From contig JANRJR010000054.1 in NCBI GenBank assembly GCA_033763845.1, forward strand, positions 1 to 16,757: DNA of 16,757 bases, given 5' to 3'. The first letter of the stretch is position 1. Every line of letters begins with the position of its first letter. The notes beneath the pieces are model-generated. The model was not told the origin of the DNA. It did not search any database and was given only the letters and a program-made list of their open reading frames with translations. This document shows positions 7,034 to 14,885 of this stretch, piece by piece. The position numbers and the translations under genes are program-made. The DNA is from DASZBR01 sp033763845 (GTDB taxonomy: Bacteria; Pseudomonadota; Gammaproteobacteria; DASZBR01).

Positions 7034-7693
7034 ATGCAGATAGAGACCGACATAACAGCAGCTGAGGTAGGCAAACGCCTAAAGCTACTTAGAGTCATGG
7101 CTGGCTTAAGCCGGCTTACTCTCGCTCAACTGGCGGGGGTGAGCAAAACATCGATTAGCTACTGGGAACACGGAACTTACCGCTCTATCAGCCCTCGCAG
7201 CATAAAAAAAATATTGGAAGCCGCTAGAGAGAAGGGGGTTATTTGCAGTGAAGCCTGGCTTATGAATGGAATGGGGGATCCTCCTAAACCATTGCAACCA
7301 ACCAGCACTTCTTCTCATGGTGATATTGAAACAAATCTCTCAGCTGAGTTGCTTCAGCATAACCCAGAAATATCTGAATTCTTATCTCATCATAGCTCGC
7401 AAGGAAAAGCTGTTATTTTGAAAGTTGAGCACAAAGGCATGTCACCTTTTTATGAAAAAGGCGACATCTTAGGTGGAGTTTTCACTCCTATTAATAAATT
7501 AACCTTATCGAACGAAACAATTTGTATTGTGAAAATAAACGGGAAACTCGATGTTAGAAAAATCCGAAAGGGCTCAACTGCAAACAAATTCAACCTTACC
7601 TATTTTGCTTATGACAAAGATCTCTCTTCACCATTTGAGTTAATTGATGTTTCTCTTGAAACAGCAGCACCTATTATTAGAATGTGGCGTTAA
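7034..7693 (+). CDS. CI-like transcriptional repressor (HTH plus S24-like domain)
   Basis: This is a 219-residue protein from ATG 7034. Residues 10-68 form an XRE/CI-type helix-turn-helix (VGKRLKLLRVMAGLS, then LTLAQLAGVSKTSISYWEHG as the recognition unit). After a Ser/Thr/Pro-rich linker, residues 125-219 resemble the LexA/CI S24 fold, with KGMSPFYEKGDILGG matching the catalytic-Ser loop and VKINGKLDVRKI the Lys strand. The catalytic Ser position is Gly135, so RecA-stimulated self-cleavage is unlikely and the domain may serve only for dimerisation or sensing. The start has no ribosome-binding site, and the bases just before it form operator 2, so the message may be leaderless. The frame stays open upstream, but an earlier start would run through the operators. 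It is divergent from the receiver operon and ends in a 4-base tail-to-tail overlap with the hybrid kinase. Confidence 0.85.
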   Translation: MQIETDITAAEVGKRLKLLRVMAGLSRLTLAQLAGVSKTSISYWEHGTYRSISPRSIKKILEAAREKGVICSEAWLMNGMGDPPKPLQPTSTSSHGDIETNLSAELLQHNPEISEFLSHHSSQGKAVILKVEHKGMSPFYEKGDILGGVFTPINKLTLSNETICIVKINGKLDVRKIRKGSTANKFNLTYFAYDKDLSSPFELIDVSLETAAPIIRMWR

Positions 7694-9453
7694 TCATCAT
7701 CTTCATCTGATTCGAAATCAAATTCCAAGCATTCTTTGAAGTCTTCCTCAGTAAGAGGCTTTGGCAAAACTAAAGTAGCGCCCAATTTTTCAAAATGATC
7801 TATGTCTTTTTTATGCGAGTGGGAAGTAATAATAACTACAGGCAAATCTTTTTTAAGCTTACGTATTTTAGTAAGTAGATCTGTTCCCTGAATATCCGGC
7901 AAACTAATATCTAAAAATACTACATCATATTTATTTTTACCCAGCTGTTTCAGAGCATCCGCACCTGTCGACACTAACTTACAAGAGTGCCCTAATTCTT
8001 CAATAATTCTTTTTTCGGTTTTCTGAAAGTGAGTATCATCCTCTACAACCAAAACATTCCGTTGTTTAAAATAAACTGAAGAGTTCTTGCTTCCGTTTTC
8101 GCTCAACAGCTCCCCGGTATTATTCAAATTATACGCGATATATACAGTAACTCGTGTATTGTTTTTTCCACTCTTGATATCAAGTTTCCCTCCCGATGCT
8201 TCAATTTTCATTTTAGCTTGAGTAAGACGCAAAGATGGCTTTCGATATATTCGAGTTTTGGAATCAACCTTTCTGTCGTGCTCATTCTCAAGAAGCGCTT
8301 GAACTTGATCTTTAGCCATTGCTTGACCAAAATTTTCTATCTCAATTTTTATATACTTCTTATCGAAGGAAACATCCAACTTAACCACAGTTTTTTCTGC
8401 ACTAAACCTAATGGCATTTGAAAGCACAACACGCAACGCATCGGCAATATTAAAATAATCAATATTAACAACCTCTGGTATTCTTGCTGCAATAGAAACC
8501 ATTACTTCAATATTCTGTGTATTAATTCCTAAAGTATCACTGATAATTTCGTCAATGAGCCCTTGGAGCTGAATGCTTTGAAAATGTGGTTTTATGCCTT
8601 CCTGCTGAAGTGTCTGAAGCTCCCCCACTCCTTTCAAATAATCCAGCGCCTTTTGTGCTTCCAACCCAATAATATCAACGCACTCATGAATTCTATTAAA
8701 TAACTCACCATATTTCTCAATGAATTGGTCCTTTTTGCGCGAACTCAATTCATCAACAATTTCTTTATAAAAGAACTCTTTTACTTTTTTTAGATCATTT
8801 CTTAAAAGGACATCATAGGTGGAAATATTTCCAACGGGATTTCTAATTTCATGCGTTACAGTTGTCAGGAATTCTATTCGAGATTTATTTGCCTCTTCAG
8901 TTTTTTCTTTCGCCTCTTTTAATGCCATTTCTGCTTTTTTTATTTCAGTAATGTCGGTTGAAATACCTGCAACCCCTAAAATTTTTCCATCTGTACCATA
9001 TAGTGGCATTTTGTTAGTTATATAATATTTAGTTTCACCGTTAATAATCACGGGTGGTTCTTCAACATTAAGCCGCGGCACACCAGTATTCATCACATCA
9101 ATATCTTCTTGCTTAAAAAGCTCATCGTATCCGTCTTTCCAATTTGCAAGCTTTGCCATTTGTTTATATGTTAAACCAACTAAATCAGCTCGGGATTTCA
9201 GACCAAACATTTTAGCCAAAGTATCATTTCCACCCAACAATACGCAGTTTTTATCCAACCAATAAACATTGCTCGGCATACATGCAATAATACTTTCATA
9301 ATAATTTTTCAATTCATTAGCGTACTGCATATCTGGTAAATCTTTAGAAAATCCTTTTTTAGGGCTATTTAAAAAATCTATCATGCGAGATGATTCGTTT
9401 TTCCTTGCAATTGTTTTATTTGCCTTACTGGATATTTGTTTACGTTTCTTCAT
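7690..9453 (-). CDS. Hybrid sensor histidine kinase (PAS-HisKA-ATPase-receiver)
   Basis: This 587-residue protein has no membrane segment, so it is probably cytoplasmic. A PAS domain spans about 50-172 (YYESIIACMPSNVYWLDKN to GISTDITEIKKAE) and is followed by a short coiled coil. The phospho-acceptor is His201 in THEIRNP. Between it and the ATPase there is a helical part longer than usual (about 215-290). The N box is intact (Asn346 in LSNAIRFS), but the G1 motif reads ENFG, with Asn374 where Asp is usual, and the G2 lid reads PSLRL, lacking the GLGL glycines. The C-terminal receiver is complete (Glu471-Asp472, Asp515, Thr543, Lys565) and ends in an acidic tail. GGAG lies six bases before the ATG. 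The enzyme may be a weak kinase or mainly a phosphatase or relay. Likely partners are the intact receiver at 6919-6530 or the pseudo-receiver; this is inferred from position. Confidence 0.9.
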   Translation of the reverse strand: MKKRKQISSKANKTIARKNESSRMIDFLNSPKKGFSKDLPDMQYANELKNYYESIIACMPSNVYWLDKNCVLLGGNDTLAKMFGLKSRADLVGLTYKQMAKLANWKDGYDELFKQEDIDVMNTGVPRLNVEEPPVIINGETKYYITNKMPLYGTDGKILGVAGISTDITEIKKAEMALKEAKEKTEEANKSRIEFLTTVTHEIRNPVGNISTYDVLLRNDLKKVKEFFYKEIVDELSSRKKDQFIEKYGELFNRIHECVDIIGLEAQKALDYLKGVGELQTLQQEGIKPHFQSIQLQGLIDEIISDTLGINTQNIEVMVSIAARIPEVVNIDYFNIADALRVVLSNAIRFSAEKTVVKLDVSFDKKYIKIEIENFGQAMAKDQVQALLENEHDRKVDSKTRIYRKPSLRLTQAKMKIEASGGKLDIKSGKNNTRVTVYIAYNLNNTGELLSENGSKNSSVYFKQRNVLVVEDDTHFQKTEKRIIEELGHSCKLVSTGADALKQLGKNKYDVVFLDISLPDIQGTDLLTKIRKLKKDLPVVIITSHSHKKDIDHFEKLGATLVLPKPLTEEDFKECLEFDFESDEDDD

Positions 9454-9520
9454 GATATCTCCCTGAACCCTTCGAAATTACAAACTGATATTTTTTTCAT
9501 AAATTTGTTATACCCTTTAG

Positions 9521-10423
9521 TCATCCAAGCTCTAATCCCGTCAATCCGAACATCTTTTCATCCTGAGTCGGCAAAGGCAACCCCCTATACATACGCATAG
9601 TTTTGAAAACTTCTTGTAAACCAAGCCGCTTAACAAGATCAACTGCGCAGGAATTAATTTCGGGAGTATCAATAAAAATTGTTGTCTCGTGGCTCACAGA
9701 ATTACACAAATCTCTCAAAAGCTCCTCAGCAATAAGCTCACTATCGGCATACAAGGGAGCGACCTTGTACCCTTCGGCTGAAGTGCAAATTACACCATAT
9801 CCACAGATCTCACCCATATCATTAATTGCGACCGAGGCAAAAGACAGAGGCATCTCAATCCATTTCGCCAAAAAATTTTCCCTCTGAATTGCAAATATTT
9901 TGGCGTCATAGTCGACCAACTGCATAAACGGAATCTCTGTTATCTTTTTAAGAACAATATTATTTGTAACGCCTTTTTGCTTATCTGAAAATTTTGGCTT
10001 GCCATACCACCGCATATCAAAAAAATAAGGCTTAAACCCTGCCTTTTTATAATCCTCTACCCGCTCAAGAACACCGCTAAACCCTACAGTTTCACAATCT
10101 GCCAATGAATGCATCACTTTATCCCAGAGCATTTTTCCAAAGCCTTTACCTCTAAATTCTGGCTTAACAATGTAAAGAGCCATAAAAGCATACTTGTTTG
10201 TATATCTCACACTTAGAAGGCATGCAGCTGGAACATTATTAATAGTTAACAGCGTATATCCACTAGGATTTATTGCATAAAAAGCTGCTGTCTCATATTT
10301 TCCTGGATTCCACCCTTCTCTTGCTGACCAGGTAAAAACCATTTCTAGCTCTTTTTCAGACATCGACCGCATACTAATTACCATATTAGAGCCTGTAATC
10401 GCTGCATCCTGAGCTGAATCCAC
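9521..10423 (-). CDS. Two-domain GNAT family N-acetyltransferase
   Basis: The 300-residue product has an N-terminal GNAT domain (about 15-150) with the acetyl-CoA loop RGKGFG at 91-96 after strand AFMALYIVKPEF, plus the later GFSGVLERVEDYKKAGFKP segment. A second domain of about 130 residues contains INDMGEICGYGVI and KVAPLYADS and resembles the C-terminal acetyltransferase-like domain of YitH-type proteins. The acceptor substrate cannot be told. A TTG at 10441 would extend the frame, but GAGGAGG lies six bases before GTG 10423-10421, which decides the start. It is divergent from the adenylation-domain gene and 67 bases upstream of the hybrid kinase on the same strand. Confidence 0.85.
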   Translation of the reverse strand: MDSAQDAAITGSNMVISMRSMSEKELEMVFTWSAREGWNPGKYETAAFYAINPSGYTLLTINNVPAACLLSVRYTNKYAFMALYIVKPEFRGKGFGKMLWDKVMHSLADCETVGFSGVLERVEDYKKAGFKPYFFDMRWYGKPKFSDKQKGVTNNIVLKKITEIPFMQLVDYDAKIFAIQRENFLAKWIEMPLSFASVAINDMGEICGYGVICTSAEGYKVAPLYADSELIAEELLRDLCNSVSHETTIFIDTPEINSCAVDLVKRLGLQEVFKTMRMYRGLPLPTQDEKMFGLTGLELG

Positions 10424-10455
10424 CGCGAACCTCCTCGTCAAATTTTGAGATTAAG

Positions 10456-10466
10456 GCTATTATAGC
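10456..10466 (-). promoter_or_regulatory. -10 element of the acetyltransferase promoter within a small palindrome
   Basis: On the minus strand a perfect TATAAT (10464-10459) lies about 36 bases before the GTG start. It is inside GCTAT-T-ATAGC, a perfect 5-base inverted repeat that could bind a regulator. No strong -35 is seen at standard spacing. The same 111-base gap must also hold the promoter of the divergent adenylation-domain gene, which I could not place. Confidence 0.45.
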
Positions 10467-10534
10467 GTCACTATCTCATACCAATCATCACCTACCTGAA
10501 AGAACTCGATTTTAAAAATTTAAAGGGAAAATTC

Positions 10535-12082
10535 GTGTTAAACGATATAGGTCAGAAAACCCCAAAAGTCGATAATATTCATAAACTTATTGAATATCAT
10601 GCTCTCATAGCACCTGAGTTGCCCGCTATCTCATGCAATGGGAAATTGATGACCTATAAAGAACTTAACGAACGATCAAACCAACTAGCCCACCTTCTTA
10701 TTAAAAGAGGGGTTAAAAACAACACTTTCATTGGCATTGCTCTTAAAAAATCCTTAGAAATGATAGTTTCTATAACTGCCGTATTAAAAGCAGGCGGAGC
10801 TTTTCTTCCCATTGATCCAGATTATCCTGAAGAACGCACTTATTACATGCTAAATGACTCAGACACAAAACACGTAATAACACATTATTCTTTATTCAAA
10901 GAAAATCTCAATCCACACATTGATCAGATATGTCTTGAATTTCATCAGAAAGAGATAATCTCTTTTTCGAAAGAAAACCTTGACACTAATGTTTACTCTA
11001 ACGATCTAGCTTGCTTACATTACACTTCCGGCTCAACGGGTATCCCCAGAGGAGTTATGGTTTCTCACCATAATTTAATAAATGCATACCATGATTGGAT
11101 GGCTGTTTATCAACTAAGCCCAAATGACCGTCACCTACAAATGGCAAACTTTACTTTTGATGTTTTTACTGGCGACTTTATTCGAGCATTGTGTTCTGGT
11201 GGAAAGCTAGTGCTTTGCCCCAAAAGAACATTATTAAACCCGAAAAAACTTTATGAACTTCTTGTAGAGGAAAAAATAAATTGCGCAGAATTTGTTCCAA
11301 CAATTTTAAGAAGGCTTTTAAGCTATGCTCATTCAAACCAACTTTCTTTAGGGTTTATGCGATTATTAATATGCGGCTCAGATAATTGGTCAATGCACGA
11401 ATATCGTGAAACTCAAAAATTATGCGGCAAACACACAAGAGTAATTAATTCATACGGTTTAACGGAAACGACTATCGATAGCACATATTTTGAAAGCTCT
11501 CTGACAGCACCAGAACAATTCAATTTAGATCAGACAGTTCCTATAGGAATTCCCTTTCCTCATACCGAAATATTTCTTTTAGATGAAAATCTTCAGCCTG
11601 TAATAAATGGGGGTGCGGGAGAAATTTATATTGGAGGCCCAAGTTTAGCAAAAGGATATCTAAATAACCGACTGCTCACATCAGAAAAATTCATCGAACA
11701 CCCTGTTTTCAAAAAAAGACTCTACAAAACTGGAGATATAGGATTGTTCGCTCCCGACGGTAATCTTAATTTCTTAGGCCGGATAGACAACCAAATTAAA
11801 ATCAGAGGAATTCGTATAGAATTAAGTGACATTGAAAATGCTCTTAACAGGCATCCCTCAATTGCTGAAAATCTTGTATCAGTGTCACTAGATGAAAATA
11901 AAGAAAAAATATTAGTGGCTTATGTAGTTTTAAACGAAGAGTTTAAACTTGACGCTCCTACGCTTCGTAAATTTCTACAATCCAAACTTCCACAACATAT
12001 GATTCCTTCTAATTTTATTAAACTTGAAGCAATCCCAATCACATCAAGTGGAAAATTAAACAGGAAGCTTTTGACTGCATAA
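10535..12082 (+). CDS. Stand-alone NRPS-type amino-acid adenylation domain
   Basis: This 515-residue protein is a complete ANL-superfamily adenylation domain. Core motifs in order are LKAGGAFLPID (84-94), YTSGSTGIPRGV (163-174, with Arg where Lys is common), FTFDVFTGD (206-214), NSYGLTETT (305-313), GEIYIGGPSLAKGYLN (362-377), YKTGDIG (397-403), GRIDNQIKIRGIRIEL (415-430) and ITSSGKLNR (502-510, with catalytic Lys507). Asp209 is where NRPS domains bind the amino group of an alpha-amino acid. Comparison with gramicidin synthetase puts Val, Gly, Ser, Ile and Asp at some further pocket positions, but I cannot name the substrate. The protein ends right after the last motif, with no carrier or condensation domain, so it should deliver an aminoacyl-AMP to a carrier encoded elsewhere. 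The start is GTG, with AGGGA upstream. Confidence 0.92.
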   Translation: MLNDIGQKTPKVDNIHKLIEYHALIAPELPAISCNGKLMTYKELNERSNQLAHLLIKRGVKNNTFIGIALKKSLEMIVSITAVLKAGGAFLPIDPDYPEERTYYMLNDSDTKHVITHYSLFKENLNPHIDQICLEFHQKEIISFSKENLDTNVYSNDLACLHYTSGSTGIPRGVMVSHHNLINAYHDWMAVYQLSPNDRHLQMANFTFDVFTGDFIRALCSGGKLVLCPKRTLLNPKKLYELLVEEKINCAEFVPTILRRLLSYAHSNQLSLGFMRLLICGSDNWSMHEYRETQKLCGKHTRVINSYGLTETTIDSTYFESSLTAPEQFNLDQTVPIGIPFPHTEIFLLDENLQPVINGGAGEIYIGGPSLAKGYLNNRLLTSEKFIEHPVFKKRLYKTGDIGLFAPDGNLNFLGRIDNQIKIRGIRIELSDIENALNRHPSIAENLVSVSLDENKEKILVAYVVLNEEFKLDAPTLRKFLQSKLPQHMIPSNFIKLEAIPITSSGKLNRKLLTA

Positions 12083-12085
12083 CGC

Positions 12086-12110
12086 AGGAAGAATTTTTTA
12101 TTCACTTCCT
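12086..12110. terminator. Possible bidirectional terminator between convergent genes
   Basis: AGGAAG (12086-12091) and CTTCCT (12105-12110) are exact complements around an AT-rich 13-base loop. They lie in the 19-base gap between two convergent genes and extend over the stop codon of the minus-strand gene. T-rich tracts lie within the loop rather than after the stem, so termination efficiency is uncertain. Confidence 0.3.
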
Positions 12111-12608
12111 AATTCTAAACCCTGCAGACTCTCTTTCCTCAACTGAGAAAGCGAATAATGGGCTTCTTCCATCGTTATCGTCAAATTCATAGGTCTCTCC
12201 ATCACTGGTAGATTGATGATTAATTGAAAGGACAGGAATTTTTCCTGAGCGAGATTCACGAAGCTCTTCAACAACATCATTTAAGCTTTGGCTGATTCCT
12301 AAAATTTGGGTAACTAAATGCTGAGTTATTGGGTTTTCGTAAGCCTGAAGAATTGGCGTGATACCACTCCTTAAACGACTACGACCTGTTTTAAAAATCC
12401 ACCAACCTGTTTTAATGATCGAAAGTCTTTGCTTTACTGCATCAATACAACTACTCAGATCATCGTAATGTCTATCAAGAATGATTCTGAGATCTACAAC
12501 ATCTATGCAACGATGTTCAGGCATTGGTTTATTTTCAGTGAACAGACTTTCATATTCACGGATAGCGCGTTTAATTTGTGACCTAAGATTTTCAGTTTGC
12601 TCTAACAT
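12102..12608 (-). CDS. Unrecognised 168-residue protein, coupled to the 524-residue protein
   Basis: I do not recognise this small, mostly helical protein. There is no signal peptide. Residues 1-60 are charged helices, a KTGWWIFKTGRSRLRSG stretch near 66-82 is basic and Trp-rich, and the last 40 residues are acidic and polar, probably disordered (TSDGETYEFDDNDGRS). GAGGGT lies just before the ATG, and the start overlaps the end of the upstream gene by 17 bases, so the two are probably co-translated. It is the last gene of the TraF-led cluster and ends 19 bases from the convergent adenylation-domain gene. Confidence 0.75.
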   Translation of the reverse strand: MLEQTENLRSQIKRAIREYESLFTENKPMPEHRCIDVVDLRIILDRHYDDLSSCIDAVKQRLSIIKTGWWIFKTGRSRLRSGITPILQAYENPITQHLVTQILGISQSLNDVVEELRESRSGKIPVLSINHQSTSDGETYEFDDNDGRSPLFAFSVEERESAGFRIRK

Positions 12609-14166
12609 GATTTACCCTCTTTTTAATGATCTCTTGCGTCTCTGATGTACCATACTTTTCAAGATAGCGATAAATGTCTGAGGTTATCTTCTGAACACGA
12701 ATTTCCTGGTCTGCTGATTTGCTCATTTTTTCAATAACTTTTTTCTCTTTACTCAAAAGGACTATCATATTCAAGGTAAGCGAAATGATTTTTCTGTCAT
12801 CCTCAACAAAATGACTAAAAAAGTTTTTTTGGTTTAAGCCTAAAAAGACTTTATCTGTAATGGTAAGATCAGGAAGCTCACTTACATTCACAATATTTTG
12901 CTCAAGCATCTGTTCTTTAAGCCTCATAAGATACTCAAGGCTTTCCTTGCTCAAGCCAAACCGTGACACAAGAGACCCTAACAACAAGTCTTCTAAAGGT
13001 TTAAGCAAGTATTCAGCATATGCGGTATTTTTTGGCACGAGGCTTTCTGTTATCTTGGGATTTGGCGGAGTATTAATCACAGCGAGCTTTGACTGAATCA
13101 CAGCTTTATGTCTTTGAATATATTCCGCCTGTTTTTTGAGAAATTGCCGTATCTTACTGAGATGATTTAGATTGTTCTTACTAAAAAACCGACGCCACCA
13201 TTTACCAAAGAATGCTTTTCTTTTCCCAAAATTGCTTTCCTCTTCTTTTATTATTTTTTGTGCCTCATCGGCAAGATTTAGCTCAGCCTTAAGGCGTTCT
13301 TCACTTGAATCAGCTTTCTTAGCTTCAGCACGCATATGTCGTGATGTGATTACCACCTTAGCCAGATTATAAATAGTACTGGGTTTGCACAGAGATGGAT
13401 TTGCTGAAAGCTGGTTCGCCATTGCTACCCAAGGTAGTTTAGATAATTGTTTTTTTGTTTCACTATCTCCGCACGATTTAATGACACCGTAAAAATCTTG
13501 GAAATTAGATTGAGTTAATTTGTCTTCGATTAAACCGTGAAGATCTTCATGGAACAAAATATCTCCATGCTGCAAGGACGGGTCTTGAGATGCCAATGTT
13601 AATCTTGAGACCATAGCTCTTGCTAATTTGCGATATTCTTTGTGAACAAGACTTCTTTGTTTTTGCAGATATTGCCTGTACTGGATAACAACATGTTGCG
13701 GAACACGGCTAAAAAGACGAAACCTTGCGCGCTTTAGCTCCTTCTCTGTGTAAAGGAATGTGCTCTCGAGGGTACGAAGATAATCATACGCTTCCAATAA
13801 AGCACAATGCGTATAGTGAGCAAACCCCTCATTTAACGATGAACTAGCTTTCCCTATCTTTTCTCGGAGTAAAAAACTGTTCGTCGCTTTACCATCAGCT
13901 GCACGCTGTGAAACAAGTTTCTTTAAGGCAGAGATACTTCCTGAATTGGCCAGCTGAGCTTGATACTCACGAATACGCTTTCCTTCAAAGCCTTTATGGA
14001 GATAATACGCGTTATGATAAAGCTCAAACCCCTTACTTAAAAAATCGTTAAACTCTGGAGAAAAAATTCTAAGCCCGAAAGTCGAATTTGTATCTACTTT
14101 CTGCCGAGGGTGTATCTGATTGTGGATGCGAAGTACATAGTTAAGATCAAACAACTCAAAAGCCAT
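12592..14166 (-). CDS. Unrecognised 524-residue helical protein
   Basis: I do not recognise a family. The protein is rich in Lys, Glu, Gln and Leu and appears almost wholly helical, with coiled-coil-like stretches near 155-185 (REL-type heptads in QYLQKQRSLVHKEYRKLARAM) and 285-360 (AKKADSSEERLKAELNLADEAQKIIKEEE followed by KAFFGKWWRRFF). There is no signal peptide or clear membrane helix, and the WWRRFF patch could touch membranes. AGGA precedes the ATG at normal spacing. It lies 55 bases downstream of the TraF-like peptidase gene and overlaps the 168-residue gene. Its size, helical content and neighbours would suit a secreted effector or a structural partner, but nothing in the sequence proves either. 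Confidence 0.78.
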   Translation of the reverse strand: MAFELFDLNYVLRIHNQIHPRQKVDTNSTFGLRIFSPEFNDFLSKGFELYHNAYYLHKGFEGKRIREYQAQLANSGSISALKKLVSQRAADGKATNSFLLREKIGKASSSLNEGFAHYTHCALLEAYDYLRTLESTFLYTEKELKRARFRLFSRVPQHVVIQYRQYLQKQRSLVHKEYRKLARAMVSRLTLASQDPSLQHGDILFHEDLHGLIEDKLTQSNFQDFYGVIKSCGDSETKKQLSKLPWVAMANQLSANPSLCKPSTIYNLAKVVITSRHMRAEAKKADSSEERLKAELNLADEAQKIIKEEESNFGKRKAFFGKWWRRFFSKNNLNHLSKIRQFLKKQAEYIQRHKAVIQSKLAVINTPPNPKITESLVPKNTAYAEYLLKPLEDLLLGSLVSRFGLSKESLEYLMRLKEQMLEQNIVNVSELPDLTITDKVFLGLNQKNFFSHFVEDDRKIISLTLNMIVLLSKEKKVIEKMSKSADQEIRVQKITSDIYRYLEKYGTSETQEIIKKRVNHVRAN

Positions 14167-14221
14167 TGTATTTTCCTTTAATTATTCGTTACGAAAATTA
14201 TTGGCTTAATTTATTAAACCG

Positions 14222-14746
14222 TCAAGAGACTTTCTGTGTGAGAAGAGGTACAACTGTAAATACAATATTTTTTCTGTTTACCCCACCCCAATACCGTGAG
14301 TCCCAGCTATTGGGATCACTTGTTCCAATCAGCCAATATGTTTTGATGTTCTTATAAACACCTCTGGGAAACACGTCCAATCTTCTGCCATGGCTATCAA
14401 TATATTTAGTCGCATAAATCAATACTTTTCCATTCACTACAACCTCATTACTTTTTAAAATAACAGTATCTCCAGGCAGAGCAACAACGGTTTTAATCAG
14501 CGGTGCTGTTTTACCACAGCGCATACCAGAAAAAAGATAGCCTTGCCTTAAACCCAGGTCTTGGTATCGGGATGATAAGCAAACTGCAACAATATCATCT
14601 CTATGAATTTGATTTACTTCACTTATCTGATGGATCTTATAAATGCCCAACGGCTCGCTAGGTGTAATATTAATAACAAAACTGTTGTAGCAATATATGG
14701 ATAAAAAAACAAAAAGTACTGTTGTGCTTATTTTTAACCAACCCAT
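14222..14746 (-). CDS. TraF-like S26 signal peptidase
   Basis: The 174-residue protein has an N-terminal membrane helix (about 5-25) followed directly by the catalytic Ser30 in NITPSEPLGIY. The general-base Lys85 lies in LIKTVVALPGD, and the third hallmark is DSRYWGGV at 149-156 in a WLIGTSDPNSWDSRYWG context. These match the Ser, Lys and Asp sites of conjugative TraF peptidases, which mature and cyclise pilin in RP4-type systems; the active site faces the periplasm. The length is normal for the family. No other conjugation gene is seen here, so this is either a remnant of an integrated element or a peptidase recruited for the two unknown proteins encoded downstream. The ribosome-binding site is weak. 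Confidence 0.87.
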   Translation of the reverse strand: MGWLKISTTVLFVFLSIYCYNSFVINITPSEPLGIYKIHQISEVNQIHRDDIVAVCLSSRYQDLGLRQGYLFSGMRCGKTAPLIKTVVALPGDTVILKSNEVVVNGKVLIYATKYIDSHGRRLDVFPRGVYKNIKTYWLIGTSDPNSWDSRYWGGVNRKNIVFTVVPLLTQKVS

Positions 14747-14834
14747 GTGAATAGTTTACCTATCTAGTAAATTAAAGAGTTCTTCTTAGCGTATTGAACT
14801 ACCAACAAACCTATAGACAAAATGATTGTCTCAT

Positions 14835-14877
14835 CACCTCTTTAAGCTTAACATGGCCTCCTATTTATAAAGAGGTG
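14835..14877 (+). promoter_or_regulatory. Inverted repeat that would hide the ribosome-binding site of the ankyrin gene
   Basis: CACCTCTTTA (14835-14844) and TAAAGAGGTG (14868-14877) are perfect 10-base complements around a 23-base loop. The second arm contains AGAGGTG, the ribosome-binding site eight bases before ATG 14886. If transcription starts left of 14835 the RNA would fold and block translation, like a thermosensor or other on/off leader. A possible promoter with -35 TTGTCT at 14826 and -10 TAACAT at 14848, 17 bases apart, would start transcription inside the loop and leave only the second arm. In that case the repeat may instead be an operator. Confidence 0.55.
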
Positions 14878-14885
14878 CTAAAAAA

